Of a stretch of DNA of 64,000 nt, positions 56,080 through 64,000 are shown piece by piece. This DNA is from Aliikangiella coralliicola (lineage in GTDB: Bacteria; Pseudomonadota; Gammaproteobacteria; Enterobacterales; Kangiellaceae): the NCBI RefSeq assembly GCF_007004725.1, contig NZ_ML660170.1:62001-126000 (forward strand), read 5' to 3'. A model generated the notes under the pieces. It did not search any database and was not told the DNA's origin. It saw nothing but the letters and a program-made list of their open reading frames with translations. Positions within the stretch are counted from its first letter, which is position 1. Each line of letters begins with the position of its first letter. The translations under genes and the position numbers were made by a program.

Positions 56080-56562
56080 CTAATCACCTACCGCGGCAAT
56101 ACACTCAACTTCTACTCGCGCATTCAACGCCAGACCGTTGGCACCAAATGCACTTCTCGCAGGATAAGGTTTGGTAAAAAACGTAACATAAACACTGTTA
56201 AATAATTTCCATTCAGAGATATCTGCAAGCATTACTGTACACTTAACCAGATTACTCATTTGATATCCGTGAGCTTCAAGCGTGCTTTTAATATTACGCA
56301 TTGTTTGCCTGGCTTCCGCTTTTATACCACCGGAAACAAGTTTGCCTGTAGACGGATCAGTTCCGATTTTTCCCGATAAATACAGGGTATTACCAACTCT
56401 GACGGCCTCTGAAAAAGGTAAGTCAGATAGACCCGAGCGTTCGGAATTCAAAAACTGGACAGTCTTATTAGATTTTTCTTTTGCAACAACAGTGCTGTTA
56501 AAATCCAGTACCGAAAAAGCCGAAATCACTACAATTGAAATAGTTAGAATGATAGTTTTCAT
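56080..56562 (-). CDS. RidA family protein with signal peptide (periplasmic)
   Basis: 160 residues. Unlike most RidA proteins (about 130 aa, cytoplasmic) it begins with an export signal (TIILTISIVVISAFSVLDF, cleaved near VVAKE). The RidA domain (about 33-158) has EAVRVGNTLYLSGKIG, GIKAEARQTMRNIKSTLEAHG, and PARSAFGANGLALNARVEVECIAAVG with the substrate-binding Arg. Classic RidA removes reactive enamines made by PLP enzymes, whereas exported members have other or unknown roles. It is monocistronic, upstream of the CRP palindrome. Confidence 0.88.
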   Translation of the reverse strand: MKTIILTISIVVISAFSVLDFNSTVVAKEKSNKTVQFLNSERSGLSDLPFSEAVRVGNTLYLSGKIGTDPSTGKLVSGGIKAEARQTMRNIKSTLEAHGYQMSNLVKCTVMLADISEWKLFNSVYVTFFTKPYPARSAFGANGLALNARVEVECIAAVGD

Positions 56563-56697
56563 TTTTTTCCTCGCATTAATATGGTTTATTAATCTGTAAT
56601 CAACGCTCGTTATTCTGAATTACGGACCTAATTGAAATAGATATCTATAGTGGCCAAATGAAGCATAGTGTTGATGTTAAATAATCGCCATTCAAAT

Positions 56698-56711
56698 TTG
56701 ACTCGGATCAA
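56698..56711. promoter_or_regulatory. FNR/Anr-like box upstream of ubiT
   Basis: TTGAC-TCGG-ATCAA: FNR consensus (TTGAT-N4-ATCAA) with one mismatch. The centre is about 68 bp upstream of the ubiT ATG. Confidence 0.65.
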
Positions 56712-56772
56712 AGCTTTTCCCTCACCACAGCTTATACTCCCTAGTATTCACTAAAACAATAACACCAAACTA

Positions 56773-57312
56773 ATGACAACACACCCGGTAAAATTCCCAA
56801 CCTCTCTCTTCAGCAAAAATATTCATCAATCGCTTAGTTCCATAGCTCAGTGTCTTTTCCAGCCCAAAAAACTGGTTAAAATGGTCACGCGTTTTCCAAT
56901 GGCGCTCAATACGAACCTGGTAAGCAAACTTTGTAATCGTATTTTTGATGAACAAATTCATGAAGGAGATTTTGATATTTTAAAAAATAGAACGGTACAA
57001 ATTAGTTTTTCAGATGCAAATTTGTCTATCGCATTTAGTTTCGACAACAATAAAATACACTGTAAACATTTTAGTGAGATAAAAAACTCTGCAGACGCAG
57101 ATCTATCAATAATCACAGCGGACGCAATTCGTCTTATCAAACAGGAAGTTGATCCTGATACATTATTTTTTCAACGTCGATTAAAAATTAGTGGTGACAC
57201 AGAGCTTGCCCACCATATTAAAAATACAGTTGATACATTAAACCCAGAGTTAATTCCGCCTGTAATAATGAAATTAATATCAGACTATCAATCGCGCATA
57301 TTAGTCGACTAA
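56773..57312 (+). CDS. ubiT: UbiT-like SCP2 domain protein (oxygen-independent ubiquinone synthesis)
   Basis: 179 residues, close to E. coli UbiT (YhbT, 174 aa). An SCP2 lipid-binding domain covers most of the chain. The family motif is in DPDTLFFQRRLKISGDTELAHHIK, which is diagnostic for UbiT. UbiT is an accessory factor that holds the isoprenoid quinone intermediates in the oxygen-independent pathway together with UbiU and UbiV. It is transcribed convergently to the ubiV/ubiU operon, ending 89 bp from the end of ubiV. No clear ribosome site before the ATG. An FNR-like box upstream matches the low-oxygen role. Confidence 0.9.
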   Translation: MTTHPVKFPTSLFSKNIHQSLSSIAQCLFQPKKLVKMVTRFPMALNTNLVSKLCNRIFDEQIHEGDFDILKNRTVQISFSDANLSIAFSFDNNKIHCKHFSEIKNSADADLSIITADAIRLIKQEVDPDTLFFQRRLKISGDTELAHHIKNTVDTLNPELIPPVIMKLISDYQSRILVD

Positions 57313-57400
57313 GCAATTAAAGATTAGTCACTCACAATTGGCGAAAACGGAGTGAATGACTGTAAGTTACGGCTAAAAAGATAAGCTAAGATAGGTAAGT

Positions 57401-58285
57401 TTAAGAGACGAATTTCATTCCCTCTATTTGCAACCAGTAACCATTGCAGAACTCGTAATCCTGTGCCAAATATGTAGAACTGCTTTGAGTCTTTTTATTG
57501 ATTGAATTGCTTAAGACATCCACAGCCTGTAACGTGTCCTCTGCGCTAACAGGAACGATTCTCGCAATATCAATCTTCGCTTCCTTGAGTTCAGACCAAC
57601 GATTAATCAAGTTACTCACTTTCGCAGACTGAGTTTGAATGCCGTTTATTTGAGCAAAGCTGTCGCCATCTTGCGTTTTTACCAGAATCCCCTGCTCGTC
57701 ATTCAAGCATTTAAACTGACAATTATCTTTATCAAGTTGATGATGTCTGGCAGTAAAGCAACGCGCAGAATAAGCTAACGGCATCCGACCGAAAACCTGG
57801 TATTCAACTTCAACTCCAAGCTTGTCGGCCAATGAAACCATAGGGATGATATCTCGCTGCCCAAGTTCTACCGGGACACACCACCGTTTCATACCAAGCC
57901 GACTTAGCCTTGAAAAACTCTGGTTGTTATAGACATTGATCGCACAACCAGTCACAAATGAGTTGCCATTTTCTGAGGCAACCTGAACCGCCGCCATGTC
58001 GTTAGCTTCGATTAGAAAATCCTTTTGTCTGGCAATTTTTGTCAGGTATTTCAGTTCAGACTCCGCTTCAAGCAAAGTCAAAGTCGATAAAACGACTTGT
58101 TTACCGGAATCACGTAAAACCTCCGCGATTTCTATCCAGTCAGAAAATTTCATTGAACGTCGCTTGGAACAAACCGTTTCCCCCAAATAAACAATATCAA
58201 CTGGCGTTTGAGAGAGCGCAGAATAAAATGCACCGTAAGCTTCTTTTGACCAGAAATAAGGGACGCTGGCTACCGATATTTTCAT
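57401..58285 (-). CDS. ubiV: UbiV, U32-family [4Fe-4S] protein for oxygen-independent ubiquinone hydroxylation
   Basis: 294 residues. A 364-residue frame opens far upstream inside ubiU, but the right start is the ATG at 58285: AAGGAG is six bases upstream and the protein then begins MKISVASVPYFW like E. coli UbiV. Cysteines at 39, 176, 189 and 193 have the E. coli UbiV pattern for a [4Fe-4S] cluster (39, 180, 193, 197). It contains YLGETVCSKRR. With UbiU it hydroxylates the quinone ring without oxygen, using prephenate as oxygen donor. It is 10 bp after ubiU in the same operon. The C-terminus NGYWLQIEGMKFV is typical. Confidence 0.95.
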   Translation of the reverse strand: MKISVASVPYFWSKEAYGAFYSALSQTPVDIVYLGETVCSKRRSMKFSDWIEIAEVLRDSGKQVVLSTLTLLEAESELKYLTKIARQKDFLIEANDMAAVQVASENGNSFVTGCAINVYNNQSFSRLSRLGMKRWCVPVELGQRDIIPMVSLADKLGVEVEYQVFGRMPLAYSARCFTARHHQLDKDNCQFKCLNDEQGILVKTQDGDSFAQINGIQTQSAKVSNLINRWSELKEAKIDIARIVPVSAEDTLQAVDVLSNSINKKTQSSSTYLAQDYEFCNGYWLQIEGMKFVS

Positions 58286-58295
58286 CATCAACTCC

Positions 58296-59291
58296 TTATT
58301 GCCAACTTCTTTCGTAGGCACCAATGGTTGTTTGCTTGCCCTCAGCCAGGTCAGCCAAATCCTCAGTGACAATTTGCCGAGTTTTTCCGTCAGCATCTTT
58401 ATTACTGAGGCTATCAATTGCCTGCCGCCAAGCGCGTGTGACCTGAGTGACGTAGGCAGGGCTTCGTTGACGTCCTTCAATTTTAATCGCAGCAACGCCG
58501 GCAGATTCTAACTGGGGAAGAATATCCATGGTGTTTAAACTAGTCGGCTCTTCTAGCGCATGTTCAACCTGCCCATGAACTTCAAATCGCCCTTTGCACA
58601 GCGTAGGATAACCAGCATTTTCATTTTCACGAAAACGATCAATCAGTAAGCCGTTCAATCGCGATTCAAGTTGCGCCCCCTTATCCTCCCACTCAACATA
58701 AGCGGCTGGAGAACACACCCCCTGTGTATTTGGAGATTCGCCCGTCATATAAGATGACAGGTAACAGCGTCCTTCTGCCATAATGCAAAGGCTGCCAAAA
58801 CCAAATACCTCGATTTCCACCGGCGCGTTTTTAGCTAGTTTTTCGACTTGAGCTAATGATAAAACCCGCGGTAATACGGCTCGCCGAATGGCAAATTGTT
58901 GATGATAAAAATTTAGCGACTCCAGGTTTGTGGATGATGCCTGAACTGACAAATGAATAGGAAAATCGCTAGAGCGGGATCGAATGTAATCCATCACACC
59001 AATGTCAGCAACAATTAACGTATCAATACCAGAACCCATTGCCTGATCAACAGCATTAGTCCAGCGACTCCACTTTTGTTCTCTGGGAAAAGTATTAATC
59101 GCGCAGTAAACTTTGCAACCTTGTTGGTGTGCGTAATCGATAGCCTTGGAGATCTGTTTTTCAGAAAAGTTTAAACCGGAAAAATGACGAGCGTTGGTTT
59201 CATTCTTAAGGCCGATGTAAACCGCATTGGCCCCGTGATCAACCGCCTTAATTAGCGATTGATAATTCCCTGCCGGACAAATCAGCTCCAT
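58296..59291 (-). CDS. ubiU: UbiU, U32-family [4Fe-4S] protein for oxygen-independent ubiquinone hydroxylation
   Basis: 331 residues, the same length as E. coli UbiU (YhbU). Four cluster cysteines are at 169, 176, 193 and 232, exactly the E. coli numbers: FGSLCIMAEGRCYLSS, GVCSPAA, YPTLCKGRFEV. The N-terminus MELICPAGNYQSLIKAVDHGANAVYIGLK is typical of U32 proteins. It forms a heterodimer with UbiV. It begins 2 bp after the stop of the chorismate mutase gene and is followed by ubiV after 10 bp, so the three form one transcript. Prephenate, the reported oxygen donor for UbiUV, is the product of chorismate mutase. Confidence 0.96.
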   Translation of the reverse strand: MELICPAGNYQSLIKAVDHGANAVYIGLKNETNARHFSGLNFSEKQISKAIDYAHQQGCKVYCAINTFPREQKWSRWTNAVDQAMGSGIDTLIVADIGVMDYIRSRSSDFPIHLSVQASSTNLESLNFYHQQFAIRRAVLPRVLSLAQVEKLAKNAPVEIEVFGFGSLCIMAEGRCYLSSYMTGESPNTQGVCSPAAYVEWEDKGAQLESRLNGLLIDRFRENENAGYPTLCKGRFEVHGQVEHALEEPTSLNTMDILPQLESAGVAAIKIEGRQRSPAYVTQVTRAWRQAIDSLSNKDADGKTRQIVTEDLADLAEGKQTTIGAYERSWQ

Positions 59292-59293
59292 AG

Positions 59294-59599
59294 CTAACCC
59301 TCATGTTCAGCTCGGTATAAAAGTTGCTGATTAAGTCCTGCACGAAGTATCGCGTGAAAAATATTGGCCATATCCACTGACTGATAATGAGTCGGATTAT
59401 CCCGAGTAAACTTTTCGATAATGTTATTTTCTCGGCTACTATCGTAGATGGATAAATTTTGACGGCATTTTATTTCAGCGATTTGCTCGACACATTTTGA
59501 TCGTAACGTCAGCAATTGGATAATTTTCTCATCAATCTGATCGATTTCCCTTCTGACATCGAATAATTCGCTATCGTTCGAAGACTCAACTTGAGACAT
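59294..59599 (-). CDS. AroQ-type chorismate mutase, first gene of the ubiU-ubiV operon
   Basis: 101 residues, a stand-alone AroQ fold. All active-site residues of E. coli chorismate mutase have counterparts: Arg in VRREIDQID, Arg in LRSKCVEQIAEIK with the following Lys, Asp-x2-Arg-Glu in YDSSREN, and Gln in LNQQLLY. It should convert chorismate to prephenate; a related lyase role (isochorismate pyruvate lyase) is less likely because the catalytic set is complete. There is no fused dehydratase or dehydrogenase and no aro/phe/tyr gene is near. It stops 2 bp before ubiU and its promoter has an FNR-like box. Its likely job is to supply prephenate to UbiUV. Confidence 0.88.
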   Translation of the reverse strand: MSQVESSNDSELFDVRREIDQIDEKIIQLLTLRSKCVEQIAEIKCRQNLSIYDSSRENNIIEKFTRDNPTHYQSVDMANIFHAILRAGLNQQLLYRAEHEG

Positions 59600-59653
59600 A
59601 TTTACACCTGATTAAAAGTGAGTTTATTCTAATGATACCAGATGGTATCAAAT

Positions 59654-59667
59654 TGATTTGGGTCAAG
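59654..59667. promoter_or_regulatory. FNR/Anr-like box upstream of the chorismate mutase-ubiU-ubiV operon
   Basis: TTGAT-TTGG-GTCAA, one mismatch from TTGAT-N4-ATCAA and the mirror image of the ubiT box class. The centre is about 61 bp before the chorismate mutase ATG. Confidence 0.65.
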
Positions 59668-59739
59668 CTCTTGTTCTAAAGAAACTGAACTCGTGATAAA
59701 TGAACAAGCTTTAGTCGAATTAGATCTCAATCAATTGAG

Positions 59740-60342
59740 TCACGACTGATAATTCTGTTTCATCTTGTGGGTTAAATGATTTTTAATCGCAGGCCACTCC
59801 GAATTGATAATCGAAAAAACCACGGTATCTCGATAAGAGCCATCAGCCAATTTGACATGATTTCTTAAAACACCGTCTTGTTTTGCTCCCAATCTTAAAA
59901 TCGCATTTCTCGACGCCTGATTAAGCCAATGGGTTCTAAATTCCACGGCAATTGCTTCCAGTTCTTCGAAAGCGTGTTTTAACAACAAAAATTTACACTC
60001 GGTGTTAGCGCCTGTTTTTTGAAAGCTCTTACCATACCAGGTATAACCGATTTCCAGTCGTTGATTATCGTTATCAATATTACAATACCTGGTACTACCG
60101 ATTATTTTGCCACTCTGATTGTGTCGAATAACAAAAGGCAATTCTCGCTTTTCTCTCTGCTTGGCCAAGGCTGATTTGATGTAATTATCTAAATCGTTTT
60201 CATGAGGCACATGGGTATACCACAAATTCCATAAATCGCCATCTTTGGTTGCAATCCACAGTTCCTCTTTGTGCTTAATTGTCATGGGCTCAAGAGAAAC
60301 CTGTCGGCCTTTCAGTTCAGTTGAATTTACCCAAAATGACAT
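59740..60342 (-). CDS. GNAT family N-acetyltransferase (RimJ/RimL type)
   Basis: 200 residues. The fold and motifs are of the RimJ/RimL-like group: GRQVSLEPMTIKHKEELW at the N-terminus, IGSTRYCNIDNDNQRLEIGYTWYGKSFQKTGANTECKFLLLKHAFEEL in the centre, and VEFRTHWLNQASRNAILRLGAKQDGVLRNH at the C-terminus. It should acetylate a protein N-terminus or small molecule with acetyl-CoA in the cytoplasm; the target is unknown. It lies between the ubi operon and sucCD on the same strand, apparently with its own promoter; the sucCD terminator is upstream of it. Confidence 0.88.
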   Translation of the reverse strand: MSFWVNSTELKGRQVSLEPMTIKHKEELWIATKDGDLWNLWYTHVPHENDLDNYIKSALAKQREKRELPFVIRHNQSGKIIGSTRYCNIDNDNQRLEIGYTWYGKSFQKTGANTECKFLLLKHAFEELEAIAVEFRTHWLNQASRNAILRLGAKQDGVLRNHVKLADGSYRDTVVFSIINSEWPAIKNHLTHKMKQNYQS

Positions 60343-60430
60343 ATTTCGCCTCTCTTATCGATGAATGAATAATAGTCCTAAATGCTTATCATGAAAAAAC
60401 AATCGCGTTAGAGCAAACAACGCAGGTACA

Positions 60431-60458
60431 AAAAAGCCGACATTATTGTCGGCTTTTT
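60431..60458. terminator. Bidirectional terminator after sucD
   Basis: AAAAAGCCGACA and TGTCGGCTTTTT (60431-60458), 12-bp perfect stem, four-base loop. On the minus strand it ends the sucCD transcript about 60 bp after the stop. Confidence 0.9.
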
Positions 60459-60520
60459 CTCTGTGATTGAACAGATAATATTTAATCCAGAATTACATTT
60501 CTGAACAAAATATCACTGGC

Positions 60521-61393
60521 TTACCACCCAGTAATTTCTTGCAATGCACTACCAATGTCAGCCAGGCTGCGAACTGTTTTTACACCCGCATCTTCTAAAG
60601 CTGCGAATTTTTCATCAGCAGTTCCTTTACCGCCAGAAATAATTGCGCCGGCATGGCCCATGCGCTTTCCTGGAGGAGCAGTAACACCAGCAATATATGA
60701 AACAACTGGCTTGGTCACATTCGCCTTGATAAAAGCAGCCGCTTCTTCTTCAGCAGTACCACCAATTTCGCCAATCATCACAATCGCTTCGGTCTTAGGA
60801 TCGTTTTGGAACATTTCCAATACGTCGATAAAGTTAGTGCCAGGAATTGGATCGCCACCGATACCCACACAAGTTGATTGACCAAAACCAGCGTCAGTAG
60901 TTTGCTTAACAGCTTCATAAGTCAAAGTACCAGAACGAGAAACGATTCCAACTCTTCCGGGCTTATGAATATGACCAGGCATAATACCAATTTTACATTC
61001 ACCGGGAGTAATAACACCTGGGCAGTTAGGTCCGATTAATCGAACACCAAGCTCATCACACCTGACTTTTGCGTCAAGCATATCAAGCGTCGGAATACCT
61101 TCAGTAATACAAACGATTAATTTAATTCCTGCATTAGCCGCTTCTAAAATTGAATCTTTACAAAAAGGTGCTGGTACATAAATTACTGATGCATCAGCGC
61201 CAGTTGTTTCAACAGCTTCTGCAACAGTATTAAATACTGGTAATCCCAAATGGGTCTGCCCACCTTTTCCAGGGGTAACACCACCGACCATTTGCGTACC
61301 ATACTCGATAGCTTGCTCTGAGTGGAAAGTTCCCTGAGAACCAGTGAAGCCCTGACAAATAACTTTGGTGTTTTTATCAATTAAGACGCTCAT
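60521..61393 (-). CDS. sucD: Succinyl-CoA synthetase alpha subunit
   Basis: 290 residues (E. coli 289). CoA-binding [31 protein letters not shown] at the N-terminus, [20 protein letters not shown] in the middle, and the phospho-His in [18 protein letters not shown] near residue 247. It makes the phosphorylated intermediate in succinyl-CoA to succinate with substrate-level NTP. sucD follows the sucC stop directly with no gap, so the pair is a tight operon. It ends at a strong terminator. Confidence 0.97.
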   Translation of the reverse strand: MSVLIDKNTKVICQGFTGSQGTFHSEQAIEYGTQMVGGVTPGKGGQTHLGLPVFNTVAEAVETTGADASVIYVPAPFCKDSILEAANAGIKLIVCITEGIPTLDMLDAKVRCDELGVRLIGPNCPGVITPGECKIGIMPGHIHKPGRVGIVSRSGTLTYEAVKQTTDAGFGQSTCVGIGGDPIPGTNFIDVLEMFQNDPKTEAIVMIGEIGGTAEEEAAAFIKANVTKPVVSYIAGVTAPPGKRMGHAGAIISGGKGTADEKFAALEDAGVKTVRSLADIGSALQEITGW

Positions 61394-62560
61394 TTATTTG
61401 CCCTCCGCTGCTGCAACAACTTTTTGTGCTGCATCTGCCAAACCGCTCGCAGCGATAATATTTAATCCACTTTCTGCAAGAACTTTACGACCTAATTCCG
61501 CGTTGTTCCCTTCAAGACGAACAACAACCGGGACTTTTACGCCGACTTCTTCAACAGCGCCGATGATACCTTCCGCAATCAGATCACAACGTACGATACC
61601 GCCAAAGATATTCACTAATACCGCTTTAACATTTTCATCAGTCAAAATAATTTTGAACGCTTCAACAACGCGCTCTTTCGTCGCGCCGCCGCCAACGTCA
61701 AGGAAGTTAGCCGGTGATCCACCGTGTAAATTAACGATGTCCATGGTTCCCATCGCTAATCCAGCGCCGTTAACCATGCAACCGATGTTGCCATCAAGTG
61801 CAACATAGTTCAGGTCGAAAGATGCAGCGTGAGCTTCTCGCTCGTCTTCCTGACTTGGATCGTGCATATCACGAAGTTGTGGGTGACGGTACATTGCATT
61901 ACCGTCGATATTGATTTTTGCATCAAGACAATGAAGGTCGCCGTCTTCTTTAATCACCAGTGGGTTGATTTCAAGTAGCGCTAAGTCAAGGTCGTGGAAT
62001 AATTTAGAAAGCTGCAGGAAAATATGAGTAAACTGCTTAATATTTTTACCTTCAAGTCCCATCTTGAACGCTAAATCACGACCTTGATAAGGTTGCGCAC
62101 CAACCAATGGGTCAATAATGGCTTTGTGAATCTTTTCAGGAGTTTCTTCAGCTACTTTTTCGATTTCTACACCACCTTCGGTAGAAGCCATAAAAACTAC
62201 TTTGCGGCTAGAACGATCAACTACAGCACCGAGGTAAAGTTCTTGTGCGATATCGGTACAATCTTCAACCAGAATTTTAGTGACCGGTTGACCATTAGCG
62301 TCTGTTTGATAAGTAACCAGGTTTTTACCTAACCACTGTTTTGCAAACTCTTTAACATCTTCCTTGTTGTCGACCAGTTTTACACCGCCTGCTTTACCAC
62401 GACCGCCGGCATGCACCTGTGCTTTAACGACCCATTTATCGCCGCCAATTTGACCAGCCGCTTCAAAAGCCGCTTTCGGAGAATCAACTGCGATTCCATT
62501 AGAAACAGGTAAACCGTATTCTTTGAATAACTGTTTACCCTGATACTCGTGTAAGTTCAT
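61394..62560 (-). CDS. sucC: Succinyl-CoA synthetase beta subunit
   Basis: 388 residues, the same as E. coli SucC. It has an ATP-grasp N-terminal half ([39 protein letters not shown]) and a C-terminal CoA-ligase domain with [18 protein letters not shown] and [16 protein letters not shown]. Subunit partner of SucD, cytoplasmic. It is the first gene of the sucCD pair. sucA and sucB, which lie between sdhB and sucC in E. coli, are absent here. Confidence 0.97.
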   Translation of the reverse strand: MNLHEYQGKQLFKEYGLPVSNGIAVDSPKAAFEAAGQIGGDKWVVKAQVHAGGRGKAGGVKLVDNKEDVKEFAKQWLGKNLVTYQTDANGQPVTKILVEDCTDIAQELYLGAVVDRSSRKVVFMASTEGGVEIEKVAEETPEKIHKAIIDPLVGAQPYQGRDLAFKMGLEGKNIKQFTHIFLQLSKLFHDLDLALLEINPLVIKEDGDLHCLDAKINIDGNAMYRHPQLRDMHDPSQEDEREAHAASFDLNYVALDGNIGCMVNGAGLAMGTMDIVNLHGGSPANFLDVGGGATKERVVEAFKIILTDENVKAVLVNIFGGIVRCDLIAEGIIGAVEEVGVKVPVVVRLEGNNAELGRKVLAESGLNIIAASGLADAAQKVVAAAEGK

Positions 62561-63075
62561 GATTTACTTTCCACTTTTGGTTGAAATTAAAGAGTTCTCA
62601 AAAATAATTTTATTAAGGAATTGATCGGTTGAGTTTTTATCGATTAGCGACTTCAATTAACTTTTTTCGATTAAGACTAATACCAAGCCATCTAAGGTCT
62701 TTATCAAGTCTATCAATCACCTTAAAATTTGCGCGTATTATAGTGGCTTACGCGCCAATTGACCACCGCTTTGATCAATGTTTATAGACCGGATCTGACT
62801 AAGTTAAACCAATGATTTAAATGAACTTAGATCAACCACCACCTAAACTAAATTTAATGCCCCGCCAACTCCCAAACAAGCTGACGATTTCAGCCAGTCG
62901 TACGCGGTATACGCAACAATTAGCATTCAAATAATTCTACTTACTAGATAATAGACTATTTAGCCTAAATGCGGGGTAAAATTAGCGATGAGAAAACAGC
63001 AGAAATGCCTATTAGATAAGTCATTTTGCGGGCTAACCATAATTGTAAAAATGGTTAGCCCGCCAAAGGAGTCGA
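62561..63075. other. Gap between sdhB and sucC, with a 13-bp hairpin
   Basis: 515 bp with no gene. GCGGGCTAACCAT (63028-63040) pairs perfectly with ATGGTTAGCCCGC (63051-63063) just after the sdhB stop. It lacks a T tract, so it may stabilise the sdh mRNA end or terminate weakly. The AT-rich part near 62580-62740 should contain the sucC promoter. Confidence 0.65.
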
Positions 63076-63783
63076 TTACAAACCTTGTTGCAACATCATT
63101 GAGCGAATGTGACCGATAGCCCGAGTTGGGTTTAACCCTTTTGGACAAACATCAACACAATTCATAATGCCACGGCAGCGGAAAAGGCTGTAAGCGTCGT
63201 CTAAATCTGCTAGACGCGAGCTCGTTTCCGTATCACGACTGTCAATTAAAAAGCGGTAAGCTTGCAGCAAACCAGACGGTCCAACGAACTTGTCCGGGTT
63301 CCACCAGAATGAAGGACATGCGGTGCTACAGCATGCACACAAGATACATTCGTACAATCCATCAAGCTTGGCTCTGTCTTCCGGCGACTGTAAATGTTCG
63401 CGTGCTGGCGGCTCGTCATTGTTAATCAAATAAGGGCGTATTTTTTCGTATTGACGATAAAACTGCGCCATATCAACAACCAGGTCGCGAATAACAGGTA
63501 ATCCTGGCAGTGGTCTCACAATCACTTTTTTACCTTTTAGCGCGCTGACAGGCGTAATACAGGCCAAGCCATTCTTTCCATTAATATTGAGTCCGTCTGA
63601 ACCACAAACCCCTTCGCGACAGCTACGGCGAAAAGCTAATGTTGGATCTTGCTCTTTCAGCGCAATTAGAGCGTCGAGCAACATCATATCTGAACCGGCC
63701 TCAATCTCAAGCTCGTAGTCTTGCATACGTGGCTTTTTGTCTGTTTCCGGGTTATAGCGATAAATCGAAAATTGCATAGTCAT
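63076..63783 (-). CDS. sdhB: Succinate dehydrogenase iron-sulfur subunit
   Basis: 235 residues (E. coli 238). The [2Fe-2S] ligands are in CREGVCGSDGLNINGKNGLAC, the [4Fe-4S] ligands in CILCACCSTACPSFWW, and the [3Fe-4S] ligands in CRGIMNCVDVCPKGLNP. The SdhA-binding and membrane-anchor contacts follow the family. Transfers electrons from the flavoprotein to ubiquinone at the inner membrane. It follows sdhA by 12 bp, and a hairpin follows its stop. The start may be the first or third residue (MTMQF). Confidence 0.97.
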   Translation of the reverse strand: MTMQFSIYRYNPETDKKPRMQDYELEIEAGSDMMLLDALIALKEQDPTLAFRRSCREGVCGSDGLNINGKNGLACITPVSALKGKKVIVRPLPGLPVIRDLVVDMAQFYRQYEKIRPYLINNDEPPAREHLQSPEDRAKLDGLYECILCACCSTACPSFWWNPDKFVGPSGLLQAYRFLIDSRDTETSSRLADLDDAYSLFRCRGIMNCVDVCPKGLNPTRAIGHIRSMMLQQGL

Positions 63784-63795
63784 CTCTCACTTGCA

Positions 63796-64000
63796 CTAAT
63801 AAGTTCTAGCTTTAGGCGGGAAAGCCTCGACAGTAACCGGTGACATATTCACCGGACGCTTATCCATTTCATGAGTCTCTGGATAATACAAACTATGGGT
63901 TAACCAGTTCTCATCATCACGGTCTGGAAAATCTTCGCGGCTGTGTGCACCACGGCTTTCCTCACGGAAATTGGCTGCTTTAGCAGTTGCACGGGCTGTA
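63796..64000 (-). CDS. sdhA: Succinate dehydrogenase flavoprotein subunit, C-terminal end (cut by window edge)
   Basis: The last 67 codons are visible, ending in FPPKARTY and a TAG at 63798-63796. [26 protein letters not shown] is the diagnostic C-terminal stretch of the flavoprotein, including the conserved RGAHSR. The frame is open to the window end. It is the gene before sdhB in the sdh operon. Confidence 0.96.
   Translation of the reverse strand, partial: TARATAKAANFREESRGAHSREDFPDRDDENWLTHSLYYPETHEMDKRPVNMSPVTVEAFPPKARTY

Noticed and set aside
57401-58495. UbiV as a 364-residue protein starting at 58495
   Set aside because: The first 70 residues overlap ubiU in another frame and have no family likeness; AAGGAG and the normal N-terminus place the start at 58285.
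62765-62785. TTGATCAA near sucC as an FNR box
   Set aside because: The halves lack the four-base spacer of an FNR site.
62960-63148. 62-codon frame overlapping the sdhB 3' end on the minus strand
   Set aside because: It is in another frame of sdhB and includes the hairpin; no sign of coding.

Overview
The window looks like part of a Gammaproteobacterial chromosome. The evidence is the sdhAB/sucCD TCA genes, mfd next to a csiV-type gene, mutS, fdxA, yfbR, the ubiT/ubiU/ubiV set and NsrR-controlled nitric-oxide genes. Base composition is moderately AT-rich. Secreted proteases and lysine/leucine dehydrogenases suggest an aerobic, protein-degrading marine heterotroph with some nitric-oxide and low-oxygen capability. 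A Kangiella-like lineage is a guess only. I see no prophage and no CRISPR array.

Layout. 1-3.1 kb: a c-di-GMP signalling operon on the minus strand (REC-GGDEF, REC-GGDEF-EAL, start of a membrane sensor cut by the window edge). 3.2-7 kb: a DUF1697 protein, a small membrane protein and an orphan TonB-dependent receptor preceded by a 16-bp direct repeat. 7-11.6 kb: a nitric-oxide module (nnrS, nsrR, divergent norB) with two NsrR operators, a 48-aa ORF coupled to norB, and heptamer repeat arrays in opposite orientation on each side of norB. 11.6-14.3 kb: yfbR, an M20 amidohydrolase and two small genes. 14.4-20.4 kb: two large secreted proteases, an M9 collagenase and an S8/S53-like serine peptidase. 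20.8-31 kb: type I asparaginase, an XRE-type regulator, small envelope proteins, acetyltransferase, a large TPR hybrid kinase and hypotheticals. 31-32.9 kb: a RAYT-type Y1 transposase, a hypothetical gene and tRNA-Arg(CCU). 33-39 kb: an envelope operon whose first gene fuses a transglutaminase-like domain, a membrane block and an ATP-grasp ligase domain, followed by a TPR membrane protein and an outer-membrane barrel. 39.3-44.5 kb: mfd and csiV. 44.5-49.9 kb: amino-acid catabolism (lysine-dehydrogenase-like, EF-hand protein, alpha-aminoadipic semialdehyde dehydrogenase, leucine dehydrogenase). 50-54.5 kb: SYLF lipoprotein, pncC, mutS, fdxA. 54.6-56.6 kb: a sphingomyelinase-like exoenzyme and an exported RidA, with a CRP-type palindrome between them. 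56.7-59.7 kb: ubiT converging on an operon of chorismate mutase-ubiU-ubiV, each side with an FNR-like box. 60.5-64 kb: sucD, sucC, sdhB and the end of sdhA.

The genes fall into functional modules. NsrR probably senses NO and represses norB. FNR/Anr probably switches on oxygen-independent ubiquinone synthesis (UbiT, UbiU, UbiV), apparently together with a chorismate mutase. The proteases, asparaginase, M20 hydrolase and lysine/leucine dehydrogenases feed amino acids to the TCA cycle. The least described parts are the fused transglutaminase-7TM-ATP-grasp operon, the chorismate mutase gene in the ubiUV operon, and the small ORF and heptamer arrays around norB.
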